64,000 nucleotides of DNA from Panaeolus papilionaceus (taxonomy: Eukaryota > Basidiomycota > Agaricomycetes > Agaricales). Position 1 is the first letter of the stretch. Each line of letters starts with the position of its first letter. Positions 11,415-21,713 of the stretch are shown piece by piece. Location of the stretch: NCBI GenBank assembly GCA_015501605.1, contig JADNRZ010000010.1, positions 1,054,001 to 1,118,000 on the forward strand, written 5' to 3'. Under the pieces are notes generated by a model. The model had not been told where the DNA came from and ran no database searches. It worked only from the letters and a program-made list of their open reading frames with translations. Position numbers and translations under genes: made by a program.

Positions 11415-11875
11415 CTACTTGCGGGCAGCGGCGGTCTTCTGTTGCTGCTTGATCACCTTCTTGACGATCTTGGCCTCCTCAACGAGGAAAGCACGGAGGA
11501 TCCTGTAAAGGTTGTTATAAATTATATTGTCAATTGTCAATTAATGTGTGCAAACGTACCTTGACCTGACACAGTCACCGCATCTCGAACCACCATATGC
11601 ACGCTGGACAGACTTCTGACGCTTGGAGATGGTAGCGTACTCACGGGGGCGGAGGGCGGGGACCTGTTTTCGGAATGTAAATATCAAGTTTGACAACTGC
11701 CATTTGAATTACATACACCAGCGAGAGCGAGGCCACAGTCACCGCACTTGGGGGCGGTACCGAGCTTTTTCAAGTGGTGGTAGACAAGCTTTCCACCGGG
11801 AGTCTTCAAAACGCGCCTGCGGTTGGATGTGGTGTTGTAGGGTTGACGTTTGCGGAGAGTGACACGTTGGGCCAT
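11415..11875 (-). CDS. RPL34: 60S ribosomal protein eL34
   Basis: A structural protein of the large ribosomal subunit. Three exons. Exon 1 starts MAQRVTLRKRQPYNTTSN and carries the family's basic N-terminus and a CGDC zinc-ribbon-like pair, ending LALAG before a GTATGT donor. Exon 2 reads VPALRPREYATISKRQK and VQRAYGGSRCGDCVRSR, the diagnostic eL34 block (RAYGG-x-C). Exon 3 reads ILRAFLVEEAKIVKKVIKQQ and ends AAARK. The four cysteines of the family are present. The length, about 118 residues, is normal. A 5'UTR intron precedes the start. Assignment is secure. Confidence 0.96.
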
Positions 11876-11886
11876 TGCTTCAACTA

Positions 11887-12099
11887 AATGCGTTCCAGAT
11901 AATTAGCATTTAGATCTCGAAATTCATCACCACCAAAAGTCAGAGCCGCAGGAGACCTCAACCTCAAACTATCCTTCGCATCCACCACTCCCAGCAACTG
12001 CATACACTCCAGTCCTCCCAAAACACCAAATCTCAGCTCAAATTTCTCAAAATATGTCTCCTGCGGCCGATCTTGGTGCAATTTTCGAGATTTACTCAC
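11887..12099 (-). other. 5'UTR intron of the eL34 gene
   Basis: A strong GTGAGT donor at 12099 pairs with a CATTTAG acceptor ending at 11887, leaving only 11 leader bases before the ATG. Leader introns are common in fungal ribosomal-protein genes. The upstream leader (read on the minus strand) contains CCTTTCCCGTC, a pyrimidine-rich start region. Confidence 0.6.
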
Positions 12100-12240
12100 A
12101 TTGACCGACGGGAAAGGCTTCTAACAAAGAGTTTCGACGTTAGCATTCATTACGAGCATAATTTCTGGGTATTTCCTTACCTTGTCTTGAGGATGGCGAT
12201 GTCGATGGCGAGGTAACAATCCGGCTCTGTCTGTGGCTGG

Positions 12241-12258
12241 GTAAACTATACAGTTTAC
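12241..12258. promoter_or_regulatory. Inverted repeat GTAAACT-ATAC-AGTTTAC
   Basis: Two 7 bp arms with a 4 bp centre, lying about 140 bp upstream of the eL34 leader-intron donor. GTAAAC is the core bound by forkhead factors, which control ribosomal-protein genes in yeasts (Fhl1). The link to this gene is positional inference. Confidence 0.35.
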
Positions 12259-14662
12259 CGGCAAGCGCCGAAGGTGTGACTAAGCGCAAATCACGAGCCT
12301 TTGCCGAAATCAAGCCGTCATCAATGAAAGCAAACAATGCAGACCTTCCGAATAAAACAAGCGCACACACAGATCACCTTAATTTTCAACTCCGCGAAAT
12401 TAATTCTCGTGGTCGATCTAGGTTCATCTAGGATATAAAGAGCCTCCATAAAAGTACTTCAAGGGTTGGGATCGTTACCGAAATTTACCGTGCAGTCCTT
12501 CAACGGAAAAACTCATAATACAAGAGCCTATACCCCATTTTTCAGGGTCCCGGGTATTGTCCTTCTAGTCGGTGGTTGTTTCTTTTAAGATGCACAATTT
12601 CAAAAAGGAACCGACAAAGACTAAACCACCATTGCACGCAGTGCATTCCTCTGCTACACTGATGCGGACCCAAGACATCAAGCCCAAAGTCCCATATGCG
12701 GACGCACTGGTCGTTCCATTGGTTTTAGTGGCTGAGGGGCGCAATGCATTCATTCGTCAAACTGACGGGCAGTGGGTCATCATTGCATTTTGATTGACAA
12801 ATACACGCTACATTACATGGCCCGAAAAGCCAAGGCCTCTCTGGGTCCATCAGAAGAATATGAGCGATACCAGAGCTGGGAAGTTGGATTGAATTGAACG
12901 GCGGTCGGCAGAAACGTGTTTCAAGGACCCTTGGTCGCCCACACTACCTCTTACCTGATAAGGCGCTAAACAATGCGCAAGGCGGCCGGAGTCTCGACAG
13001 CGGTCAATCGCGAAACAATGCGCGACGCAGCAACTTTTTCCCTCTCACTTTTTGACCCTCCGTTCAAGTTGGGTCGAATATCTTGTTCTATAGAATTCGT
13101 ATCCACTCTGAGTCCTCCAGGTTCAAGTTAAAGCCGCATCTCTCTCAGGCTCGTGGAGGGGGAAGCTATTGGTAGAACGAGACAGCGCCAAGCCAATGTC
13201 TCCTATTGAAACGAAGACCGTTTGAACACTTTCCCAATTTTCGTTTGTAATGCATGAATGTCAAGCAGGCTTTGGCAACGAAATAAACCAGTTTGTGGGG
13301 TGGAAACCTTAAAGAGGATTTATTATGATGGGCAACTCAGACCCCTAGCGCCTTGAATTTACCTGTAGACTACTCATGATGTGGGCGATAACGCCGTAAT
13401 GGCGACCCATTTACACAGATCAGCTTCAGCATGAGTTGGACAATTAACGGCCGACTATAAAATTTCATCTCGAACAATCTTATTAGACGGCCGAAGCCTG
13501 CTTGTTATAACCTCGAGGTCTTGTGATAAGATTGCGATTCCCGGAAGGACATTCGACACGCAGCAGTACCCTTTGAGTACCACGCTTCTGTAGCATACCG
13601 CCACTTGTAGTAGTTTAATAAGCGGAAATGAAACGTGTTGTATAAAGTTATGATCGTCCGATTTCTGGTATGAAATTTACAGGACCGCATTCATGCGATG
13701 TAGATTAAAAGTGCATGCTATGTACTCTAACTACGCCGATGATCCCAGCCACGCGCTGTATAAGCTCGACAAAATGTCCCAAGATGGTCAAACATTTATT
13801 CTTTATGTGGGCCACTGTTTCTTGACTTTTAATTGTAACGGATGAAATATGGCAACTTCGCATGCTTGAACTCAATTCATGTTTTGACCTGGGAATAAAT
13901 TGAGCGCGAGCCGCATTGTGTTATGGACATCTGCGAAGTCAACCCACAAAGGTATAAACCAAATATCCTTAGAGCCTGACTTTTTGCGGAATGACAGCTG
14001 TTCATATCCTGGTCATTCCGGGCAAGGGAAGGGTTCCATTGCACATGAGGCCATCAATGATGAGCTCGAAGGGATGAAACTGGACATCTGCATAAGGTAG
14101 GCCAATAGAAACGGGATTAAATTCTGTCAGCCCAGTTCCTCTATTCATTGTACTGCCTATCAATAAGTATTTAAAGCAAGCATCTGATAGCGGAGACAAG
14201 ACATGTGCTGGCGACGAGTTGATATCTGATCAGCCTGAGTTGTTGCTTGTCCTCAGTCATTTGCCATGAATTAAATGTCAGTTCAACACGAGGTGAGAGA
14301 CACTCTGCTTCTTGTAGTAAATTTTGCTACTGAAGACGGATTTGTGGCTGATAAAACATGAAAAAAGCATCACCCGACAGTGGATTAATGTTGACGATGT
14401 ACCGGCTAGTAAAGATTGAAAAGCCTGCATTGTTCGAATGTTAATATCTATCGGATACAAAAAAGGGATTGACCCCGTGCTTCTCATAACATTTGATGTT
14501 TCTCCAGTAGAACATGAATTCGTTTCAAAACCATAAAATATTTCATCCTAAACTGCCAAATTGCGGGGGAGAAAGGGGAGATGTTACGTAATATAGAACC
14601 GTGTCACGGTTTGCCGAAGCGGAACGTTGAGAGCGCCTGTTGGTTGTACTGCTGGTTACACC
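12259..14662. other. Intergenic, no supported gene
   Basis: About 2.4 kb with no coherent coding structure on either strand. Small frames (12572-12793 plus and its antisense, 13505-13690 minus, 14278-14487 minus) have no recognisable features. No terminal inverted repeat or transposase remnant was seen. Confidence 0.4.
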
Positions 14663-15815
14663 ATGTCTTCCAACAAACTTCGGTCAAGATCTAGGAATAT
14701 TCCTCCCAAATCTACCAAGAATCAAGATAATCTTAGTTCAGATGATTCTTATCTCATTCCCGCTCCTTATTATCTACCGGTTTCTTACTTCTCTGTTGTT
14801 GGGGTGCATACGACTCTTTGGGCTTTTACAGCACTTTATCTCCCTCGTTCAACGTTTCTCAGCGACATTACAACTCCAGGTTGGGATCAATCACAACTTT
14901 CATCCCGTGATCGTCCGCAGCACCCCTTCCTGGAGGCACTGACGCGAAATCCGACATCAACATTAGCTTGTATATGTGCTGGAGCATTGCTCTTGCAGGG
15001 TTGGTGGGCTGGATGGTTGCGTGATCTATGGCTGGAAATGAATTTGCGTGGAACGGAAGACGAAAAGAGGGTGCAAAGAGCCCAGTACCAGAGCAAGAAA
15101 GTCACGGTATGTACCGCATTTTGGTGTACATTTGAATGGGAAATTTAATGAGATAGCAGGCCTTCCGAGACGCCCTTCTTTTGACATTGGCGGCATCTAT
15201 CGCTATTCATATCACATTAATCGTTTTTGGAGCACCTATCACGAGGTCAGTGCCGTATTTTTGAACGTCGAAGAGATTGTAGTAAACTAATCCGCGGTCT
15301 AACCCTCGTCAGTTACATTCTGAAAACATCATTGTTGTCCCTCTTACTCGCTATAATGACGGTTTATCCGCCTGCCTTCGTGATTGGCGTACCTTTTGGC
15401 AGGACTAATTTATCTGTCGTAAAGCGGTGGACGTGGGTTCGGTTATTTGTTGAGTTATCGTACGCTTCTAGTCCCATCGCCCTATTATTGGTACTGAACT
15501 TCCTGCCAGCACTCGAACACCCGTGGAACGCGCTTTAGTTTATCCAGCTGTTGGAACTCTAGTAGGTTGCTGGCTTGGCATTATTCCAATTGCCCTCGAC
15601 TGGGACCGCCCATGGCAGGTGAGCAGCCCTTTGTAGCACCTGTCAGGATTGCTTCTAAATCATGACAGGCTTGGCCCTTGACTCCGACTTTTGCGGCTAT
15701 TGGAGGTTATATTATCTCCTCATTACTAGCACTGACTATCAACACCCTGACCCAATTAGCACAAGAAAACATCGTATCACAACTTGCCGCGGCAGATGAC
15801 TTCAAAACTAGATGA
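14663..15815 (+). CDS. GPI11: GPI-anchor biosynthesis protein PIG-F / Gpi11
   Basis: A multi-pass ER membrane protein that works with the ethanolamine-phosphate transferases (Gpi7, Gpi13) to add phosphoethanolamine to the GPI glycan. I use the ATG at 14663 ([12 protein letters not shown]). Exons: 14663-15106, 15160-15245, 15313-15436, 15472-15618, 15669-15815; phases fit throughout, giving about 315 residues. Family evidence: [17 protein letters not shown] near the N-terminus, [15 protein letters not shown] followed by a hydrophobic helix, and the signature [20 protein letters not shown] near the C-terminus, followed by a last helix ([16 protein letters not shown]). The intron at 15437-15471 would be only 35 bp, the least certain join. 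The gene converges on the PHO13-type gene with 80 bp between stops. Confidence 0.88.
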
Positions 15816-15895
15816 CAGGCTTTCAATAGATCAACACATTTCGAAACAACTCTCTTGACTTCCCCGTCGTGTGTAAGATCGCTGAGCATGAACCG

Positions 15896-17086
15896 CTATA
15901 GTCCCTTTTCGACGACGATTCGGAAATCTCCAAGGGTTGATGTGACGAAGTCCGGCACGATAGATGATGGCTTCGGGCCAAAAACTTCTTCCTCAGACGT
16001 GATACCTGGTAGTACAAGTTTTGTCAGTAACTGACCCTGATTATGACGCATAAGATGTCGAACCAGTCAACACAAGGAGGGTTTTCAATCCACCGTTCTG
16101 GCCAAACAGAATGTCCGTATTCAATCTGTCACCGACCATGATCGTGCGTTGGGGATCAAAATGCACTCTAACGATGCGAGGTTAAAATTGTATTCGTCAC
16201 GTACGATGTTCCTTGACTTACTTAGCTTTGACACAATCTAACATTGTGCTGGCTGGTTTCCCCGTGCATATGGGGTTCCTATTCAGCGCAAACCGGAGCG
16301 GGGCTGATATAGAACCAGCTCCTGGTAATAATCCTGCTGCAGAGGGGTATGTACTATCTTCATTTGTCGCGATGAATAAGCAGTCTGGATTGCCGTTCAA
16401 GTATTGGAAAGCCTTGGATAGTTTGGTATAGTTGATCTTCATGTCTAACCCACACACAACAGCGGCGACATCGGGATCTGGCGAGAATTTAGACAAGTCA
16501 AAAGGTTCGAGAGTATTATCATTCGGATCCTTTCAGTTTCAGATCAGTAATCAAGTGAAGGTGCAAATCAGGCAGTTCATACATACAGTGCCACCGAGAT
16601 AAGCTATTCCTTCATCGCGGAGTTCTTCTTCCAGTCCGGCCATCCCAATGACATAGACTTTTTTCTCCTTGGGCAATTTCACAACTGAAGAGAGGTAGAC
16701 GGCTGCCGCGTAGGCAGATCCATAAATTTCGTCCTGTAGGAAAGCCGTCAAAGATCACATCTGATGCCAGGGATATCCCACACACCACATGAACGTCCAC
16801 CCCTAACTGGTCAAATTTGCTTCGATAGCTTTTCCTTGACTTGGTGGCGTTGTTCGTCACAAACACAACTTTCTTATCTTTTATAGAGTGTATTGTGAGG
16901 GACGTTTGGGAAATGAAATCGGTGATGAATATACACACTTTGTTGGCGCAGAATGCCCAATACTTCAGTGACACCCTCGATCAGATGGTCTCCACGCCAA
17001 AGTACTCCATCGCAATCAAACAACCAAGTATCGTAGTCATCCAATATTTTCTTGTAGTCCTCCAGGGATGAAAGTCGTGCACTCAT
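15896..17086 (-). CDS. PHO13: PHO13-type HAD phosphatase (4-nitrophenylphosphatase / phosphoglycolate phosphatase)
   Basis: A cytosolic HAD-superfamily phosphatase. The yeast and mammalian relatives clear toxic glycolytic side products such as 2-phospholactate, 4-phosphoerythronate and phosphoglycolate. ATG at 17086 ([13 protein letters not shown]); an in-frame ATG 39 bases upstream is possible. Motif I is [10 protein letters not shown] (nucleophile and acid Asp), motif II is [12 protein letters not shown], the cap region includes [13 protein letters not shown] and [14 protein letters not shown], and motifs III/IV include GKPASTMLD and [17 protein letters not shown]. It ends VVEKGL with TAG at 15896. 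Several short introns split these blocks. Every catalytic motif is present, so an active enzyme is expected. Confidence 0.9.
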
Positions 17087-18149
17087 GGCTAGTAAATTGC
17101 TCGGAGATGTTGATGGCTGAAGCAAAGCAGCGGGTCGCTTGTGAGCTGATGAACTTCCGGGATCATAATCCCGATTCGGGTAATCATCAATTGGCTGGCC
17201 GACTCGGGGCTGATATCATCGAGTCCTCAAGGCTACCTTTGCGCACCACTTACCCGTGGCTACCCGAGATATGCAATGAAAGCAAGACGACGGTGAACTG
17301 TGCAACGCAGAGTGATTTATTGACACTTCGATAGTCAGAAACTATTGTCTGTTCACCGAAGCGGTAATACCGGAGACACGGCACCAACTTTTCTGCATAG
17401 GACAGGGTCGCTACATATGCCAAGCCATAAGCTGAAAAGATATCAAGCTTAATGGAACAAAGATAGGTTCGAACACGTAGGTGCGCCCCAAAACCACCGG
17501 ATTTTTGTCGAGCTGAAATGTGGCCATTGGATCGTTGGCACTCTACACAAGGTCCTACAGGGTACAGCTGACCGTCTGGTCAACCCATTGTCAAGAAATT
17601 ATATGGAATTCAATATATTTTATGACAACCGAAAGCCAAGGGACCGCGGAAAACATCTCACATCTAAGCTCCAACTCGCCGAAACTATCGCAGAAAACCG
17701 TTATCCGTTAAATTTGTAACAGAAAAAAAGTTGTCACTTGTCGTTCAACTTCAGCAGCCGGCGATTGCAGTCGCGACAGCCAGTCAGCTAGACGCGTTTC
17801 ACAGGGACTTACCTCGTGCAATGACCATGTGTCAAACTGCTTCTTTTCCGATGAGGAGAACGAGGGTTTGCCAGGTTCATGGTCCTTCACACTCCTGTCA
17901 GGCTGGTCATAACTTGCCGTAGGTACTGCCAAAGTGACTAGGGAAAATGACATGCCAACGCTGCCCTAACGCCCCACCCGAACCCGTCAGGAATGGTGAG
18001 AGCTACGGATAGTCGGGGCGTTTTTTATTTGACCGGTGGAGGGTCCTGACCTTTTCTGACAATGCGTTACACGTACAAGAAGAAAGGCATGGATTCGTAG
18101 AATATTGAAATCAGAACATATGCGAATAGTCCGCGGGAAGGTGTAGTAC
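17087..18149. other. Intergenic, no supported gene
   Basis: About 1 kb between the PHO13 start and the transaldolase-like stop. A minus-strand frame at 17708-17953 (MSFSLVTLAVPTASYDQ...) could be an exon, but no partner exon or family is apparent. Confidence 0.35.
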
Positions 18150-19728
18150 CTAAAATATTTCGTCTTCCTCCCTGTGGACCCCCGCAGCACTCGCGTTGGA
18201 TGTCCTATTTTCAGTATCGCTGCTATCAGCCCGGAGCTCGTATTTTACCTTATTTCGCTCGCGTTTTTTCTGCAATTTTCTCTCCTCTCTCTCCTCTCTC
18301 GCTAATGTTTCAAGGTCATATATGTTGTCCTTGTATCGTAGGTTAACTTCGAAGGTAATCCAACCTTCGAGCTCCTCCATAACGTTTTGTTGTCGAGCAA
18401 CTGAAGCCAATGTGGTATCCCTATATATTAACTTCGCATCTGTAGAAAAGAGCGAAGTTACCCCGCACTTCTTCTTTAACATGCCAGACGGGAACTTCGC
18501 AATTGGGCGAGGGGTCTCGAGGGGAACGATGGGAACTCTCTTCCGCTTAAGGGCGGCTGCCTGACGCGCCGAAATGGCCAACGCATCGAAGCCTTGTAGA
18601 ATACCTATTTCTGAGAGCTATGGCGTGTATCAAATATAAATCAAACGTCAATTTTGTGCAGATAACGCACGACCCAAGCACGCCAGCAAGATGCTTGCTC
18701 GTGCTCATGTGGTGTGCTCACATTGCCAATGCCCGTTCCAATCGTCTTTATTTCTGGAGCGCTTCGTCTAATATATCCCAAGATGGAGTTTATAGATTGA
18801 ATTCCAGGATGGGTAACTAGATCGTCCAGGGCGGTACTCTGCATCCGCTCATGGGTAGCCAGTAACTAGCTCGTAATAGTCAATATAAATACCTAAATAT
18901 GTTTACGAAAAGAATAAACTGACTTGTGTAATGGGTATCGTTATAGATGCTGGATTTGCCTCGGCGCAAGCCGCGGCATGCGTAAGGCCACTTACGAGAC
19001 TCAAGTTGACGTGAATTTGATCGTTTAGTAACACGCTGGCTGCTCGAATGCCAGCATCGGTAGCAGGAATCTATTTGAATGAGATCATGTGAGTGGCTTG
19101 TGATTGCCATACAAATCGAACTCACTGTAAAAACAATTTTATTCCAGGGTACACCTTCGTCCTTGAATAATTTGCATAAATGTCTTGTCTTATTGACCAA
19201 GCTTATTGGGTCAGTGGCTAATCGAGGGTCTACGAAGGTGACATGCGGGCAGTCAGGCGATCGACTCCAGCACTGCCGGGTGAGTTCAATGAGCTAGAGG
19301 AAATTAGTCGTTGGCCGAGTGGCGTAAACATAGTAAGTTCTGAAGGCGTCCGTACCAACTGATCCATCGCTCTTGCAACGATTTTCGGTCGAGTAGCTTC
19401 CCAGTTGTCACTGAAGACACAATCATGAATTCGAAGGCTGTCCCTTAAAGCAAGAAATTCCACATACTCGACGGTTATTGGGACTGTTTGCTGCCACTGA
19501 TTAAATGCTCGCTTGACAGCCACCCAAATGCAGTACCGAATCTCACTCATGTTATCAGCCCAATTGTCTGCTATGGTGGAAGGTTGCATCAGAGTTCCCG
19601 CGTAATCATGTATCGTATGGGCTAACACATAAGTAGTTCAGTGATATCAACGGAAAAAATGGTCGGTGGCTATCCTTACACTCTAGACTCAGAGTCTCTC
19701 CCAGATACAGAGGTCTAGAAGAGGTCAT
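18150..19728 (-). CDS. Transaldolase-fold protein lacking the catalytic lysine, with C-terminal extension
   Basis: ATG at 19728 (MTSSRPLYLGETL), with a TATATAAG box about 75-80 bp upstream. Joined exons read in order: ATRPKIVARAMDQL-LIELTRQCW; HVTFVDPRLATDPISLVNK; FKDEGVPWNKIVFT; IPATDAGIRAASVLL; HVNLSLVSGLTHAAACAEA; HPGIQSINSILGYI; and GFDALAISARQAAALKRK. This is the transaldolase order of strands and helices. In active enzymes the Schiff-base lysine precedes I-P/A-AT (IKIPAT); here it is threonine (FTIPAT), with the exon boundary right at that point. The acidic residue of the S-x-E-V-D strand is also missing (TFVDPRLA), and the PFVGR block is absent. About 115 extra charged residues follow (REEREERKLQKKRERNK), ending EEDEIF. 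Probably a non-catalytic or altered-activity relative. Confidence 0.72.
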
Positions 19729-20538
19729 ATTTTGAGGCACTTAGAGTCAGGGGCTCGAAGCTGTAGAAAGGTTTACCATACAGGAGAGCTTTCTCCACTT
19801 ATATATCCTAACCTATGTGGCCGCTAAACAACCACTCAAAGACATTTTTTGTTGTTTCTCGAGAAAAAGAGGCAGCTTTTGTTTGAATGAGTCGCAGTTG
19901 TCGAACAAGCCGCTGTCGATCATAAAGGACCAACTAGGTCATGGTCCTTGTCATGGCTTTCATTCGGGCTCTCGCGCCCTTTCGATCGATATTTTTACAA
20001 GTGCGGGCATGTCATTGTAAAGGTTCGAATATTGATATCGATTGCCACCGACCGGTTCGGTTGCAAAAATGATTATCAGGAGTCATCAGCCCATATACCC
20101 TCAAAAATTTATACCATCATCTCGAATACGCGAGCTCCAAATTCTCATGGTTGCGACGGTTGATGAGACCAAAAGTCGACATCTGCCACTCGCTGACGCT
20201 GACATTGCTGCCAGCAATTCTTCTACTGCCGTTATGTGCACGCAGATCTTGCCATCTACGCAGCTCTATAGCTTCTGTGTCTCACGACTAATTAGACTTT
20301 TTTTCACCTCTCTCCGAGTTGAAATGCATAAATGGTGTATTACGATATATGTTGATAGAAGAAGGTAATGAAAAATGCCAAGTAACCCAATGATACATAC
20401 GAATGAAAACATACAGCAAAGCAATATCGAAAGCAAGTGCAGCAAGCAGTGGTAAAAAGAATTGTGGAGGGGTATATATTCTATGACATCAGAGTATGTG
20501 TCCTGTCCTTTACGTGTCGTCCAAGTAGCGTACTGTCA
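19729..20538. other. Intergenic with transaldolase-like promoter
   Basis: The TATA-like sequence (TATATAAG read on the minus strand, near 19799-19807) lies about 75-80 bp before the ATG at 19728. The rest, to the bZIP stop, holds only short frames without recognisable features. Confidence 0.4.
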
Positions 20539-21647
20539 TTACCGATGCAGATGTGCCCGTTCAGAAGAATATGGGCTGTGCCAATCCATACTACTGTGGC
20601 CCTGGCTCTGGCTCCCCGAATATGAATATTGCATTGAAGGCGGATGGCTTGCGTGGCTACCGGACTGTTGAGAAAATAATCCGTTAATGAGGAGCTCGTT
20701 CGGATGGACAGTTACATACACCATAGTTGTCATCTTCAACCTTCACGGAGGTGTAGTGCGATGACGGGGGGTAACTGGACATGTGGTCGGATGGGTGGGG
20801 TCGGTGATGATCGAGTGGAGGACCTTGCATCTGAGTGGGCTGTAAGAAAAGTTTGTTAAATAGGATCGTGGTTCTTACATACGAAGTACCTCTCAAAAGG
20901 ACTTTGAGGGCTTGACGAAGGAATGTGTACGCACCGAAAATGGAGGGCTTGACGTAGCGCTCGAACCCGACGGCGTATTTGGCATTTGGAAAGTGTTAGG
21001 GGCGTGGAGGTTGAATGAAGGACCATGACCATTGCCATGGCCTGTGGAGTTGCTCCCGTAGTGGTAGTGCGACATTGACGGAGGGATAGTGAGGGGGGGA
21101 GGGGGACGGCCGGAGTCGACCCCATGAGGCGGAGTGTCACCAGGACTCTGATGGCCATCAGCACAGATGAAATGCAGTGAATAAATCAAACGCGACTCAC
21201 GATGTAAACGCCATCTTGGTGGCCTTTTCGACGCTTATAGTCACGGTCTCGTGGGTCGGGGTATCCCATAGAGAGGCCCGAGCTTCGTCGGTCAGACGAT
21301 AGGCTTCGTGAGGACTCGCTCGGCCCAGAAGTTAATAGCCTGCGCAAATCGTCGTTCTCCTTCTGTAACCGTGCATTGTCTTGCTCGAGTTCGCGAATTT
21401 TCAGGAGGGGTGGTGGAAGGGCATTGATTTGCTCTGTCGTGTAGCCGACAGCGATTTGTAGCTTTGTAACCGTTTGCTCCAACTGAATTGCGAGACACGG
21501 TTAGTGAGTATGTGATCTCTGTAGTCTAAAGTTGGATGTTACCTGGTCAATGTAAGCCTTTCTCTTTGCTCTGTGTCTGGCTTGAGCTTTAGCATTACGG
21601 CTGCGCTCAGGGCGCTCAGAGGGACTGTGTGCCGTATGAGAGGACAT
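20539..21647 (-). CDS. bZIP transcription factor
   Basis: ATG at 21647 (MSSHTAHSPSERPERSRN); an in-frame ATG at 21713 is an alternative. The basic region reads RNAKAQARHRAKRKAYIDQ, matching N-x-x-A-x-x-x-R of bZIP DNA contacts. A splice joins it to the zipper: LEQTVTKLQIAVGY..., then IRELEQDNARLQKENDDLRRLL, with leucines at heptad spacing. Downstream exons are Ser/Pro/His-rich: SPGDTPPHGVD, SMSHYHYGSNSTGHGNGH, DHMSSYPPSSHYTSVKVEDD and SQGHSSMDWHSPYSSE, ending RAHLHR. VKVED is a possible SUMO acceptor (psi-K-x-E). A nuclear DNA-binding regulator; target genes cannot be told from the sequence. Confidence 0.88.
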
Positions 21648-21713
21648 CAAGTAACGTAAAGAGTGGGGAATGGGGATCGGGGTTAGAAATGAGAGCTTGC
21701 GGACGAGACTCAA

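Noticed and set aside
18150..18581. A separate 143-codon gene
   Set aside because: Its apparent start is TTG, and the frame continues upstream through a normal splice into the transaldolase-like fold, so it is the last exon of that gene.
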